From the NCBI RefSeq assembly GCF_947367035.1, contig NZ_CANBCA010000007.1, positions 1 to 64,000 of the forward strand: a DNA stretch of 64,000 bases, read 5' to 3'. The position numbers and the translations under genes are program-made. Of the stretch, positions 28,782 through 38,173 are shown piece after piece (position 1 is the first letter of the stretch; every line of letters begins with the position of its first letter). This DNA comes from an uncultured Helicobacter sp. (lineage in GTDB: Bacteria > Campylobacterota > Campylobacteria > Campylobacterales > Helicobacteraceae). The notes below the pieces were generated by a model, which was not told where the DNA came from, ran no database searches, and worked only from the letters and a program-made list of their open reading frames with translations.

Positions 28782-29555
28782 CTAAGGTGCAATCTTAGTA
28801 AGGCTTTCCATCGCAGAGGATAAATCCTCGCCTACACTATAAACATATAATTCTACGCGTCTATTTTTTGCGCGTAAAGTTGGAATCTCATTACTAGCAA
28901 TCGGGGAAAATTCTCCCTCACCTCCGCCTAATACACGCGCCTTTGCCACCCCTTGCGTTATAATAAGTTCTGCGACATTCACACCACGCGCAACAGACAA
29001 TTCCAAATTATCTGCAAAGATTGCCCCTGTGCGCAAAGGCGTATTATCCGTATGCCCTATGGCTTTAATCAACACTGCATTAGGAAGCTTGGCAAACTCC
29101 ATTGAAAGACGTTTAAGCAATGCAATCCCACTTAGATTTTCCAAAACTGCACTTCCGCTTGCAAAAAGTAGCTCATTTGGGATTCTAATAATCACGCCCT
29201 TTTCTGCTTCTTCTAGCTCTACTGCTGGTCCATTTGAAATACGATTGACTTCATTATAGTCTGTAATTAAGCTCGCAAAGATATTGACAACATTATCCAT
29301 TTCCACTTCTGTTTCCATTGGAGTAGCTTTAATGGGTGCTGGTGGATTAATTTGCGTTTGTGAGCCCTTTTCAAGAACCGCTAACGACCCTTCTAAAGAA
29401 CCAATGGCTAAGGCGATTCTTTGCGTATCAAAAGTTGCCATTGAGAGCAACAAAATAAAAAAGGTAAGAATCAGGGTAACCATATCTCCGTAAGTCCCAA
29501 GCCATAATGGAACACCTTGAGGACAATCACAAGCTGGACATTTATTTTTTGCCAC
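28782..29555 (-). CDS. PomB/MotB-type flagellar stator subunit
   Basis: The 257-aa protein has a short head CPACDCPQGVPLWLGTYGD, one membrane helix (about 27-45) carrying the ion-binding Asp24, and a C-terminal OmpA-like peptidoglycan-binding domain (IGHTDNTPL, then RAKNRRVELYV). The Cys-rich head and PLWxGTxxD pattern resemble Vibrio PomB, the sodium-type stator, rather than the proton-type MotB of H. pylori, whose plug sequence differs. No motA/pomA partner is adjacent: the next gene is divergent dedA. Confidence 0.82.
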   Translation of the reverse strand: MAKNKCPACDCPQGVPLWLGTYGDMVTLILTFFILLLSMATFDTQRIALAIGSLEGSLAVLEKGSQTQINPPAPIKATPMETEVEMDNVVNIFASLITDYNEVNRISNGPAVELEEAEKGVIIRIPNELLFASGSAVLENLSGIALLKRLSMEFAKLPNAVLIKAIGHTDNTPLRTGAIFADNLELSVARGVNVAELIITQGVAKARVLGGGEGEFSPIASNEIPTLRAKNRRVELYVYSVGEDLSSAMESLTKIAP

Positions 29556-29619
29556 TTTTTCCCCTTAGTTTTATCTGTTTTTTTGATTAAAAATTCTGCG
29601 ATTATAACTTGATTTTCGT

Positions 29620-29625
29620 TATAAT
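29620..29625 (+). promoter_or_regulatory. -10 box of dedA
   Basis: TATAAT lies 31 bases before the preferred TTG start of dedA, inside what would be coding sequence if a more upstream start were used. This supports the later start. Confidence 0.5.
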
Positions 29626-29656
29626 CTTATTTAATTTTAAATTTTACGAGGAAATT

Positions 29657-30262
29657 TTGCAAGCTATTATTGATTTTTTGGTGCAATCTATTCATTCTTT
29701 TGGTTATTTTGGAATCTTTTTTTTAATGTTTTTAGAAAGTAGTTTCATTCCTTTTCCAAGTGAAGTCGTAATGATACCTGCAGGATATTTAGCACATCTT
29801 GGTCAAATGAATTTTTTTGTTGTGATTCTTTGTGGCACACTTGGCTCACTTACTGGCGCATTACTAAACTATTATTTGGCACTTTTGTTTGGACGGGAGA
29901 TTTTGATAAAATTTGGAAAATATGTATTTTTTGATGAAAAAACGATGATAAAAATGGAAGAATTTTTTGCCAAACACGGGCATATCTCTACCTTTAGCGG
30001 ACGCTTGATTCCAGTTATTAGGCAATACATTTCACTCCCCGCAGGTCTAGGCAAAATGCCTCTTGCGCTTTTTTGTTTTTATACAACTTTGGGTGCGGGG
30101 ATTTGGGTGATTATTTTAACCACACTTGGTTATTTCTTAGGACAAAATGAATCTCTTTTGAAAGAATATTTACATTTGATTACATTTTTGCTTGTGATTC
30201 TCGTGCTAATTGGCATTGCATTTTATGTATTTTCCCAAAAGCGCAAAAACAAGAATTCTTGA
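29657..30262 (+). CDS. DedA-family membrane protein
   Basis: The 201-aa polytopic protein contains FLESSFIPFPSEVVMIPAG and the re-entrant GRLIPVIRQYISLPAG block that defines DedA/SNARE-associated membrane proteins. These are now thought to be undecaprenyl phosphate or phospholipid flippases, maintaining membrane potential. A TTG at 29657 after GAGGA is preferred over upstream TTG at 29609, since a TATAAT promoter sits between them. It is divergent from the stator gene. Confidence 0.85.
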   Translation: MQAIIDFLVQSIHSFGYFGIFFLMFLESSFIPFPSEVVMIPAGYLAHLGQMNFFVVILCGTLGSLTGALLNYYLALLFGREILIKFGKYVFFDEKTMIKMEEFFAKHGHISTFSGRLIPVIRQYISLPAGLGKMPLALFCFYTTLGAGIWVIILTTLGYFLGQNESLLKEYLHLITFLLVILVLIGIAFYVFSQKRKNKNS

Positions 30263-30299
30263 GGTTAGGCGAAAGTGTGCTACCGCGTTCTTGCAGACG

Positions 30300-30455
30300 C
30301 AGTGAAGCAATCCATCTCTCGTCTTGCCAGATTCCGCGTTAGTAGAATCTTGGCAATAATGTTGCAAACTAGCAATCTATAACCTCAAATCTTGCCTTTG
30401 ATAATCTACATTCTTCAACATTGTTTAGATTGTCTCACTCCCTCGCAATGACGAA
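30300..30455. repeat. degenerate intergenic repeat
   Basis: The spacer between dedA and ribBX contains GCAATCTATAA, TAGATTGTCTCACTC and CCTCGCAATGACGAAA, members of the dispersed family also seen at 105-155, 31.9-32.05 kb and 62.86-62.99 kb. No reading frame of note is present. Confidence 0.5.
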
Positions 30456-30497
30456 AATAATCTACACCATTAATAACCTCGTATAATAAATCTTCAA

Positions 30498-31532
30498 CTA
30501 TACTTCCACACGTTCTAAAATTTTGAGATTAAAGCCACTTAAAGCACTATATTCTGATTCAGCAACCTGCGAAACACTTAGAAGTTTGAAATTCCGAATC
30601 TCAAGAGAATTTAGAATCTGCGCACCGATACCAAGCCCCTTAATGTCTTTACTATCACAAGTTTGCAAAAACACTAAATACCCCCCCTCACTTTTCAGCT
30701 TATCTACCGCATTCATCAACCCGTTAAACGCATTTCCATTCTCCAAAAGTTCCAAATCCTCTTTAATAATATGAAATTTCACAAGTGGAATTTGTGGTTT
30801 CCCAAAGACAAAAGCAGTATGGATTCTATTTAAATGGTCTTGGAATTGGATTTTTTCTACTTGTGTGTCCAAAAATTTAATATTTGCTCTTTGGAGTGGC
30901 TTAATGAGTTGTTCAAATTGCAAACGATACTCTATTAAATCCGAAACATAGAGAATTTTTAATTGATGTTTTCGTGCAAATTCACTTAAAAATTTATCGC
31001 CTCTTTTTGCCATCAATCCATCTTCTCGCATAATCTCACAAATCACACTAATGGGCTTCAATCCTGCTAGCTGACAAATATCAATGCTTGCTTCTGTATG
31101 CCCTGTGCGCTCTAGCACACCGCCCTCTTTGGCAATCAATGGGAAAATATGCCCCGGTCGCACAAAATCTTCTGGCTTGGCATTAGGCTTACACATTAAA
31201 TTAATCGTCAAATCACGTTCATACGCAGAGATTCCTGTTTTTGCCTCTTTAGCATCAATAGAAACCGTAAAAGCGGTTTCGTGATTGGAGCTATTTTGAC
31301 TAACCATTGGAGGCAAATCTAATCTAACCGCAATCTCTTTAGTGATAGAAACGCAAATCAACCCTCGTGCTTCTTGTGCCATAAAGTTAATTTTCTTTGG
31401 CGTGCTAAAGATTCCTGCCATTACTAAATCACCCTCATTTTCGCGGTCTTCATCATCCATAACAATAATCATTTCTCCGCTTTTAATTGCTTGGATTGCT
31501 TCCTCTACGCGCAAAATTGCTTCACTCTTCAC
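30498..31532 (-). CDS. ribB: 3,4-dihydroxy-2-butanone-4-phosphate synthase with degenerate GCH-II domain (RibBX type)
   Basis: The N-terminal half (1-~200) is a complete DHBP synthase with [27 protein letters not shown] and the Glu/His active-site residues. The C-terminal half resembles GTP cyclohydrolase II in length and position but lacks its three zinc cysteines and the RVHS-type segment; only a single Cys (LQTCDS) remains. Such RibBX proteins are known in epsilonproteobacteria and would need a separate RibA. A G7 run falls in codons of the C-terminal half (30681-30687). Confidence 0.9.
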   Translation of the reverse strand: MKSEAILRVEEAIQAIKSGEMIIVMDDEDRENEGDLVMAGIFSTPKKINFMAQEARGLICVSITKEIAVRLDLPPMVSQNSSNHETAFTVSIDAKEAKTGISAYERDLTINLMCKPNAKPEDFVRPGHIFPLIAKEGGVLERTGHTEASIDICQLAGLKPISVICEIMREDGLMAKRGDKFLSEFARKHQLKILYVSDLIEYRLQFEQLIKPLQRANIKFLDTQVEKIQFQDHLNRIHTAFVFGKPQIPLVKFHIIKEDLELLENGNAFNGLMNAVDKLKSEGGYLVFLQTCDSKDIKGLGIGAQILNSLEIRNFKLLSVSQVAESEYSALSGFNLKILERVEV

Positions 31533-31598
31533 AATAAATCCTCATTTTATTTTTATTTCAAAGTATATCACAAAGTTCATAAAAAGTTTTAAATTATA

Positions 31599-31627
31599 TT
31601 GACAAATAAAAATTAAACCGATATAAT
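31599..31627 (+). promoter_or_regulatory. consensus promoter for the tRNA pair
   Basis: TTGACA (31599-31604) and TATAAT (31622-31627) are separated by 17 bases, a perfect sigma-70 consensus that is unusual for Helicobacter. It is 15 bases before tRNA-Gln and fits a strong stable-RNA promoter. Confidence 0.8.
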
Positions 31628-31642
31628 TCCGCTTTTTATTAT

Positions 31643-31717
31643 TGGGGTATCGCCAAGCGGTAAGGCAGTTGGTTTTGGTCCAACCATTCCGAGGTTCGAA
31701 TCCTTGTACCCCAGCCA
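31643..31717 (+). tRNA. tRNA-Gln (anticodon TTG)
   Basis: The 75-base cloverleaf has acceptor arms TGGGGTA/TACCCCA, D-arm AAGCGGTAAGGCA, anticodon loop centred on TTTTGGT, and T-arm GGTTCGAATCC, with an encoded CCA. U1-A72 is typical of tRNA-Gln. In bacteria lacking GlnRS specificity, Glu is first loaded and then amidated by GatCAB, as known for Helicobacter. Confidence 0.96.
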
Positions 31718-31761
31718 CTTCTTAGCTTCTATAAATATTTATAATCTTTTATAAATTTTAT

Positions 31762-31838
<77 letters not shown>

Positions 31839-31879
31839 AATGTTTTAGAATTTTACTTTTAATTTTCCACTCTTTCCTT

Positions 31880-32056
31880 AACGAGAAAATTTGAAAAATT
31901 TTTGTGGCAATCCACAACTTTGAGCTTTCTCGTATCAATGAATAAAATAAATGAAGTCATCTATAAATGTAGAATCTCCCTTAAGATTCCATTGTAAACT
32001 TTATTTAACAACATTATAGATTGCTTCACCCCTGCAGTCCTCACAAAGACGAAATG
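31880..32056. repeat. intergenic hairpin and repeat sequence upstream of flgE
   Basis: Between tRNA-fMet and flgE, arms CGAGAAA (31882-31888) and TTTCTCG enclose a loop with GTGGCAATCCACAA. Further on, ATTATAGATTGCTTCACC and a following AAGACGAAATGG copy the dispersed family. The 31839-32135 gap has no gene. Confidence 0.5.
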
Positions 32057-32080
32057 GAAAATTTTAAAATATTCCAAAAG

Positions 32081-32096
32081 TGGAACGATACTTGCT
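32081..32096 (+). promoter_or_regulatory. sigma-54 promoter of flgE
   Basis: TGGAAC-N5-TTGCTT gives the invariant GG (32082-32083) and GC (32094-32095) with exactly ten bases between. It lies about 40 bases before the flgE start. Middle/late flagellar genes such as flgE are RpoN-dependent in H. pylori, controlled by FlgRS, so this site explains regulation here. Confidence 0.85.
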
Positions 32097-32135
32097 TTAC
32101 TCTTTGCAAAATACTTTTCAGATAAAGGATTACAA

Positions 32136-34391
32136 ATGTTACGTTCATTATGGTCAGGTGTAAGTGGTATGCAAGCACATCAAATTGCTCTTGATGTGGA
32201 ATCCAATAATATTGCAAATGTGAATACAAACGGCTTTAAGTATTCTCGTGCGGATTTTTCTACAATGGTTAGTCAAACTCGCCGTTCTGCTACGATTCCT
32301 TATGCAGGATATGGTGGGGTAAATGATTATTCTGTAGGACTTGGAACAAGTATCAATACAACAACAAAAGTCTTTGAACAAGGTTCTTTACAAAACACAG
32401 ACAGGAAAGCAGACTTAGCCTTAAGCGGAAATGGTCTATTTGTCGTTAGTAACAATGGTGGTTATACAAAAATGTATACCCGTGATGGCGCATTCTCTTT
32501 TGATGCAGTAGGAAATCTTGTAACTACAAGTGGATTTATCGTGCAAGGTTGGTTAAGAGACCTTTCTAAGCTAGATTGCGCGTGCGGAAGTGGCGAACTC
32601 AATAGAGTAGATTCCACAGGACCGATTAAAAACATCACGATTGACCCTCGTATGACCGTGCCTGCCAAAGCTACAAGTAATGTAACTGGTAATATCAACC
32701 TCACAAGTGGTAGAAAAACAGAAAATATCACTTGTCCAAGCCCATTAGATAGCTCTGCGGCAAACAACTATATTGCGGGTGGATTAGATAGAATCTATGA
32801 TTCAAACGATAAACAACTTGAAGTAGAACAAGATATGGGGGTAATGTTTGACGCAAGTGGAGAAGCCTTAATGCTCCAAGAAGGACAAGGAATCTGGGTA
32901 AGCTACCAAACTGCGACTTCTAACCGCATAATGCTTGACCCCACTCCTGCTGCTGGTCCTGTTACAACCACTGTTACAATCAATGGACAAACCATTACTT
33001 GGACAAATGACGCAGCAGTCTCTGGCTCTTCTCACCTACTTGCCGCACAAGTTGCGATTAACAATTTAAAAGACAAAACAGGTGTAGAAGCACTCACACA
33101 AAATGGAATGTTAATTTTACAAAACCTTAACCAACTAGATGGTGATGGCTCTAACAAAAACATTCGCGCAAGCGGATTTAATAATGGAATCTTCAATAAT
33201 GGAGGATTTACAAATAATCAAGGTAACTTATTAGCACAAGCAGATTCTCAAACTGTAACGACTGCATTTAAATATATCTACACAACACAAACCGATGCAG
33301 ATTCTGCTTCTGGACAATTCCGAACCACAGAAGATTTGCGTGCTGTAATGCAACAAGATGCAAATAAAATCAAGGCTTTTGGTGGAGATTCTGCAGCCGC
33401 AGCAATAGGTATTCAAAATGGCTTTGGTCAAAGCAGTTATAGCGTCAGCGTGATTTTGAATAATTCAGGACAATTTGAAATCAACAATAAACAAGATGGA
33501 ATCGCAAATGGTGGTGCTTGGGGTGCATATGATAATCTTAATATCTTTGTTTCAGGCTATAATGACACACTCAACACAACCAATGTGCTTTTCAAAAATC
33601 AAATGAAAGGAATGAACACGGGAGTGCTAGTAGAGGGCGGAAATGTAACTAGCACCGGTGGATTTAGAATGGCAAGTTTTGGGCAAACTGTGGAAATTTT
33701 TGATAGCCTTGGAAACAAACACGAGTTTCAGATTGAATATACTAAGGTGCAAGGAAACCAATGGAATTGGCGTGTTATCGTGCCAGAACCAGCGGAGTTA
33801 CTTGGAGCAACTGCACAACGTCCAAATATCTTAGAAGGTGGAAATGTAACCTTTGGTGATCAAGGAGAATTGCTAGGATTCAACCCTTCTACAATTCAGT
33901 TTAAACCAAACAATGGTGCAAAATTCCCACAATCCATTAACCTAAACTTCGGAACAGGTGGTGGATATGATGGATTGACAAGCACTGCAAAAGAATCTGA
34001 AGCACAGAAAATGACAGGAGATGGTTATGCGTCAGGAACACTCAAAGATTTCTACTTTGACCAAACCGGAACAATGATAGGTGTTTTTGACAATGGACGA
34101 AACTTTGCTCTAGCACAAGTAGCCGTAGCAACTTTTGCTAACTATGAAGGCTTGCAAGGAACAGAAAACAATCTCTATGCGGAATCCCCAAACTCTGGTG
34201 ACCCAACATTTGGTCCAGCAGGAACAGGCGGACGAGCCAATATTCAAGCCTCTAAGCTAGAGATGAGTAACACGGATTTAAGTAGGGGTTTAACACAACT
34301 TATTGTTGTGCAACGCGGATTCCAAGCAAGCTCTAAATCTGTAACGACTTCTGACCAAATCTTGAACACTTTGCTTCAATTAAAACAATAA
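32136..34391 (+). CDS. flgE: flagellar hook protein FlgE
   Basis: The 751-aa hook subunit opens with MLRSLWSGVSGMQAHQIALD and SNNIANVNTNGFKYSRADF, the rod/hook N-terminal signature, and closes with the coiled D0 segment RGFQASSKSVTTSDQILNTLLQL. Between them lie large variable outer domains, which make it longer than enterobacterial FlgE. It is exported by the flagellar type III system. It follows a sigma-54 promoter and an AAAGGA ribosome site and ends in a hairpin, so it is a single-gene unit. Confidence 0.96.
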   Translation: MLRSLWSGVSGMQAHQIALDVESNNIANVNTNGFKYSRADFSTMVSQTRRSATIPYAGYGGVNDYSVGLGTSINTTTKVFEQGSLQNTDRKADLALSGNGLFVVSNNGGYTKMYTRDGAFSFDAVGNLVTTSGFIVQGWLRDLSKLDCACGSGELNRVDSTGPIKNITIDPRMTVPAKATSNVTGNINLTSGRKTENITCPSPLDSSAANNYIAGGLDRIYDSNDKQLEVEQDMGVMFDASGEALMLQEGQGIWVSYQTATSNRIMLDPTPAAGPVTTTVTINGQTITWTNDAAVSGSSHLLAAQVAINNLKDKTGVEALTQNGMLILQNLNQLDGDGSNKNIRASGFNNGIFNNGGFTNNQGNLLAQADSQTVTTAFKYIYTTQTDADSASGQFRTTEDLRAVMQQDANKIKAFGGDSAAAAIGIQNGFGQSSYSVSVILNNSGQFEINNKQDGIANGGAWGAYDNLNIFVSGYNDTLNTTNVLFKNQMKGMNTGVLVEGGNVTSTGGFRMASFGQTVEIFDSLGNKHEFQIEYTKVQGNQWNWRVIVPEPAELLGATAQRPNILEGGNVTFGDQGELLGFNPSTIQFKPNNGAKFPQSINLNFGTGGGYDGLTSTAKESEAQKMTGDGYASGTLKDFYFDQTGTMIGVFDNGRNFALAQVAVATFANYEGLQGTENNLYAESPNSGDPTFGPAGTGGRANIQASKLEMSNTDLSRGLTQLIVVQRGFQASSKSVTTSDQILNTLLQLKQ

Positions 34392-34418
34392 GCCTAGCTC
34401 TTTTGAGCTTTTGGGCTT
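34390..34418 (+). terminator. terminator after flgE
   Basis: Nested arms AGCTC/GAGCT (34396-34400, 34405-34409) with a TTTT loop and outer AAGCC.../GGGCTT pairing begin at the flgE stop. The T-rich tail is broken by CC. Probable intrinsic terminator. Confidence 0.55.
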
Positions 34419-34485
34419 CCATTTTCTCTTTCCTTATAAATATAAAAGTATTAAGATTTTTAACTTTTTATAATCTATTTTGATA

Positions 34486-34523
34486 TATAATTAAAGCTTT
34501 AGACAAAATTACCCCCCCCCCCC
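34486..34523 (+). promoter_or_regulatory. promoter and C12 tract upstream of the chemoreceptor gene
   Basis: A TATAAT (34486-34491) stands about 75 bases before the mcp ATG. A run of 12 C (34512-34523) follows, at or just after the expected transcript start, then a strong AAAAGGAGGAAG ribosome site. Homopolymer runs of this size change length by slipped-strand mispairing in Helicobacter and Campylobacter, and here would change promoter or leader activity rather than reading frame. Confidence 0.75.
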
Positions 34524-34565
34524 GCAGAAGTATTGAAATTTGGGGAAGTATAAAAGGAGGAAGTA

Positions 34566-36617
34566 ATGTGGAATAAACTCTCTGTGGCAAAAAAATTCTC
34601 CTGCATTCAAATGATTATTGCTCTAATGATTGGAATACCTTTTATATTTTTTGTCCAATATAGTATGGATAATCTCACGAAAAATCAAATGAAATTCCAA
34701 ATTAGCCAAATCACTTCTATTGTGGAAGGGAATTTTGAAGTGATTTCTAACCAAATTATCAAAGAAAGTGATAACTCTCTAAGTTTCTTTGAAAATGACT
34801 TTGTTACACGCTATGGCAAAGCAAGTGTGGATAGTTATAGGCTCGGGGATTCTGTAAAATTTGGCGCAATCAGTGTGCCAAGTCTCTATTACAATGGAAT
34901 CAACCTAATAGAGAATATAGACTTGGTAGATAACTTCTCAAAACTAACAGGTGGGGTTGCTACAATATTCGTGCGAAATGGTAATGAGTTTGTGCGTATT
35001 TCTACTTCCCTTCAAGATGAATCGGGCAATAGAATGATTGGCACAACTTTAAATTCTTCACACCCAGCTTTTGCTGAAATGACAAAAACAAATCCAACGA
35101 TTTTTCGCGGAAAAGTGCGTTTAGCAGGCAAAGATTATATGTCTGTGTATAAACCTATCGTGAATCAAAACAAACAAACGATTGGGATTTTATTTGTCGC
35201 TTATAATCTAAAAAGTTTTTATAATCTACTTTCATCGAAACTCAATAAGATTCAAATTGGTAAAAATGGAAAAATCGTGATTTTGGACAAAACCAATGAC
35301 GAATTTATTTTAGGCAAAAGTGGAAAACCAAGCGATTATAGTTATTTACAGAATCTTAAACCTAGTAGTTTAATCCAATACACGATGAATGGCAACTCTT
35401 ATGAGAGTTATGTAGATTATAATTCCTCATTGGATTTATATATCTTAGCAGAAATATTAGTATCTGATTTCACATCGGCAAATAATCAAGTGAAACTTAT
35501 AATGGCTTTGGGTATTGCCATTATCCTTTTAGTAATCCTTATTGCTTCTTACATTATTATGAAACTCTCTTTACTAAATCGTTTGAATGGGATTTTAGAT
35601 TTGCTTTTTGAATTTTTGAAGTATCTTAATTACGAAACATCAACTCCTCCAACTCTTACAAAGCCCAAAGCCGAAGATGAGCTTGGAATGATGAGAGCTG
35701 CCATCAATCAAAATATTCAAAATATTCAAAAAGGTGTAGAACAGGATGAAAGGGTCATTCAACATTCTATTGAAATTGTAAAACAGGTTGAAGAAGGAAA
35801 CTTCACTGCTAGAATCACAGAAAACCCTCATAATCCAAAACTAATTCAACTTAAAGATGTGCTAAATCAAATGTTACATACTCTGCAAAATAAAGTGGGA
35901 AGCAATATGAACGAGATTTTACAAGTATTTCAAAACTATATTAATTTGAACTTTACTGCAAAAGTAACCAATGCACAGGGGAGTGTAGAGACAACTACAA
36001 ATCTATTAGGAGAAAATATTCAAGAAATGTTGCTCACCTCTTCTAAATTCGCCCAAGAACTAGAAACTAATGCAAAAGATTTAAACCAAGCCATCATTAA
36101 ACTAACTGAAAGTTCGCATAATCAAGCGACTGCTCTTAAAGAAACAACTTCTACATTAGAACAAATCAGTTCTTCTATGGAAAATGTCTCTAGTCGTTCC
36201 AATGATGTAAGCAATCAAGCAAACGATATTCGCAATATCGTAGGAGTGATTCGCGACATTGCAGACCAAACGAATCTTCTAGCCCTTAATGCTGCCATTG
36301 AAGCTGCAAGAGCTGGAGAACACGGAAGAGGCTTTGCAGTTGTAGCAGATGAGGTCCGAAAACTAGCAGAAAGAACAGGGAAATCTTTAAGTGAGATTGA
36401 AGCCAATGTGAATGTGCTAGTGCAAGGGATTAATGATATGAGTGAATCCATTAAAGAGCAAACATTAGGAATCGGACAAATCAATCAAGCGGTTGCACAA
36501 CTAGAACACAACAATACGCAAAATGTAGAAGTTGCAAATTACTCCCAAAACATTAGTAACGCAGTAGATGAGATTGCAAATAAAATTTCTGATGATGTAA
36601 ATAAGAAACAATTTTAA
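34566..36617 (+). CDS. methyl-accepting chemotaxis protein with Cache sensor
   Basis: The 683-aa transmembrane receptor has a first helix (about 17-35), a periplasmic Cache_3-Cache_2-like sensor (~36-310; [33 protein letters not shown]), a second helix (~313-336), a HAMP-like linker and a long cytoplasmic coiled coil. The tip signature [20 protein letters not shown] is intact. It signals through CheW-CheA. A C12 tract in its leader suggests on/off or graded expression. It has no Aer-type PAS domain and no C-terminal CheR tether. The ligand is unknown. Confidence 0.92.
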   Translation: MWNKLSVAKKFSCIQMIIALMIGIPFIFFVQYSMDNLTKNQMKFQISQITSIVEGNFEVISNQIIKESDNSLSFFENDFVTRYGKASVDSYRLGDSVKFGAISVPSLYYNGINLIENIDLVDNFSKLTGGVATIFVRNGNEFVRISTSLQDESGNRMIGTTLNSSHPAFAEMTKTNPTIFRGKVRLAGKDYMSVYKPIVNQNKQTIGILFVAYNLKSFYNLLSSKLNKIQIGKNGKIVILDKTNDEFILGKSGKPSDYSYLQNLKPSSLIQYTMNGNSYESYVDYNSSLDLYILAEILVSDFTSANNQVKLIMALGIAIILLVILIASYIIMKLSLLNRLNGILDLLFEFLKYLNYETSTPPTLTKPKAEDELGMMRAAINQNIQNIQKGVEQDERVIQHSIEIVKQVEEGNFTARITENPHNPKLIQLKDVLNQMLHTLQNKVGSNMNEILQVFQNYINLNFTAKVTNAQGSVETTTNLLGENIQEMLLTSSKFAQELETNAKDLNQAIIKLTESSHNQATALKETTSTLEQISSSMENVSSRSNDVSNQANDIRNIVGVIRDIADQTNLLALNAAIEAARAGEHGRGFAVVADEVRKLAERTGKSLSEIEANVNVLVQGINDMSESIKEQTLGIGQINQAVAQLEHNNTQNVEVANYSQNISNAVDEIANKISDDVNKKQF

Positions 36618-36639
36618 CCTGTATTGATTCTGCAAAAAA

Positions 36640-36660
36640 GAGTTGAAAATATTTCAACTC
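36640..36660 (+). terminator. hairpin after the chemoreceptor gene
   Basis: Perfect 9-bp arms GAGTTGAAA / TTTCAACTC with a three-base loop lie 23 bases after the mcp stop. No T-run follows, so termination may be weak or the hairpin may protect the transcript end. Confidence 0.55.
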
Positions 36661-36831
36661 TAATGAATCTAAAACTTCATTAAAGTTTGCCTAACTCTCC
36701 TTATATAGAATCTTAAATTAATAAACCACAAATGGTTAATTCTTTGAAAATCACCCAAGTCGTTTTTACTTTGATTTATTCAAATTTTCTTATAATTTGT
36801 AAATACATATTGTATTTTTTAAAATTTATGT

Positions 36832-36837
36832 TATAAT
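36832..36837 (+). promoter_or_regulatory. -10 box of metY
   Basis: TATAAT preceded by TATGT stands 30 bases before the metY ATG. A second TATAAT occurs about 40 bases further up (near 36790), so two starts are possible. Confidence 0.5.
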
Positions 36838-36866
36838 TCTACAAATTTTTCAAAAAGGAAAACAAA

Positions 36867-38165
36867 ATGGCAAATTTACCTCATCAAAATTACACGCAAG
36901 AAACTCTTGCGTTACACGCAGGTTATACTTACGATTCACAACGCACTCTTAATGTGCCAATCTATCAAAACACTGCTTATAGTTTTGAAACTTTAGAACA
37001 AGCAGCGGCAAGATTTGGCTTACAAGAGCTTGGCAATATCTACACAAGACTGACAAACCCAACTTATAAAATCTTAGGAGACCGCCTAGCAGCTGTAGAG
37101 GGAGGGGCATTTGGAGTAGCTACTGCAAGTGGAAGTTCTGCGATTTTTTACGCATTGGCTAATCTAGCACAAAATGGCGATAACATTGTGTATTCCAACA
37201 AAATTTATGGTGGCACACAAACACTTATCGTGCATACGCTCAAACGATTTGGGATTGATTCACAAGTCTTTGATATTGATGATATTGATGGCACTTTGGA
37301 ATCTACTATTAATGAAAAAACAAAAGTTATTTTCTTTGAAAGTCTCTCCAACCCGCAAATTGCGATTGCCGATGTAGAAAAAATTGTTAAAATTGCTAAA
37401 AAATATGGAATCATAACTATTTGCGATAACACCGTTGCTACTGCATTTTTGCACAAACCCTTAGATTTTGGAGTAGATGTATCCGTGTATAGCCTAAGTA
37501 AATATGTCAATGGTCAAGGAAGCGCACTAGGTGGTGCTATCATTGAACGCAAAGGCTTAAATGATTTACTTGTTAATAATCCGCGTTATCCCGCATTTAA
37601 TACACCAGATGCAAGCTATCACGGATTAGTCTATGCCTCACTAGCTGGAGCTTTACCAATCTTTGGAATCCGATTAATCACAGAATGGTTAAGAAATATT
37701 GGTGCAACTCTCTCTCCACAAAATGCTTGGATAATCATTCAAGGGCTAGAAACGCTGGAATTGCGCATTAAAAAACATAGCCAAAACGCATTAGAGATAG
37801 CGAAGTTTCTACAAACACATTCAAAGGTTAAAAATGTATTTTATCCTGCCTTAGAGGGCAATCCTTACCATAATCTATTGAAAAAATATTTCACAGATTC
37901 CAACTCTAGTGGGCTTTTGAGTTTTGAAGTTTCAAGTTTTGAAGAAGCGAAGAAGGTTTGCAACGCATTAGAGATTTTCGCTATTGTGGCAAACATCGGG
38001 GATTCCAAATCTCTTGTCATTCACCCCGCTTCTACAACTCATTCGCAGTTGAGTGAAGCAGAGTTAAAGTCCGCTGGTATCACTCCTTGCACGATTCGCT
38101 TAAGCATTGGTTTGGAATCCCCACAAGATTTGATTGCAGACTTAAAACAAGCATTAGAAAAATAA
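36867..38165 (+). CDS. metY: O-acetylhomoserine sulfhydrylase
   Basis: The 432-aa PLP enzyme of the Cys/Met metabolism family probably makes homocysteine directly from O-acetylhomoserine and sulfide. It has [21 protein letters not shown] and the PLP lysine Lys212 in [18 protein letters not shown]. The length (430 range) and two-residue pattern fit MetY rather than the shorter MetB/MetC (about 380). It is followed eight bases later by metA, whose acetyl specificity fits this substrate. AAAAGGA precedes the ATG. Confidence 0.92.
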   Translation: MANLPHQNYTQETLALHAGYTYDSQRTLNVPIYQNTAYSFETLEQAAARFGLQELGNIYTRLTNPTYKILGDRLAAVEGGAFGVATASGSSAIFYALANLAQNGDNIVYSNKIYGGTQTLIVHTLKRFGIDSQVFDIDDIDGTLESTINEKTKVIFFESLSNPQIAIADVEKIVKIAKKYGIITICDNTVATAFLHKPLDFGVDVSVYSLSKYVNGQGSALGGAIIERKGLNDLLVNNPRYPAFNTPDASYHGLVYASLAGALPIFGIRLITEWLRNIGATLSPQNAWIIIQGLETLELRIKKHSQNALEIAKFLQTHSKVKNVFYPALEGNPYHNLLKKYFTDSNSSGLLSFEVSSFEEAKKVCNALEIFAIVANIGDSKSLVIHPASTTHSQLSEAELKSAGITPCTIRLSIGLESPQDLIADLKQALEK

Positions 38166-38173
38166 GGATTCTT

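Noticed and set aside
38087-38173. extended N-terminus for metA
   Set aside because: These codons overlap metY in another frame; ATG 38174 has AAGGA and matches the normal MetA start.
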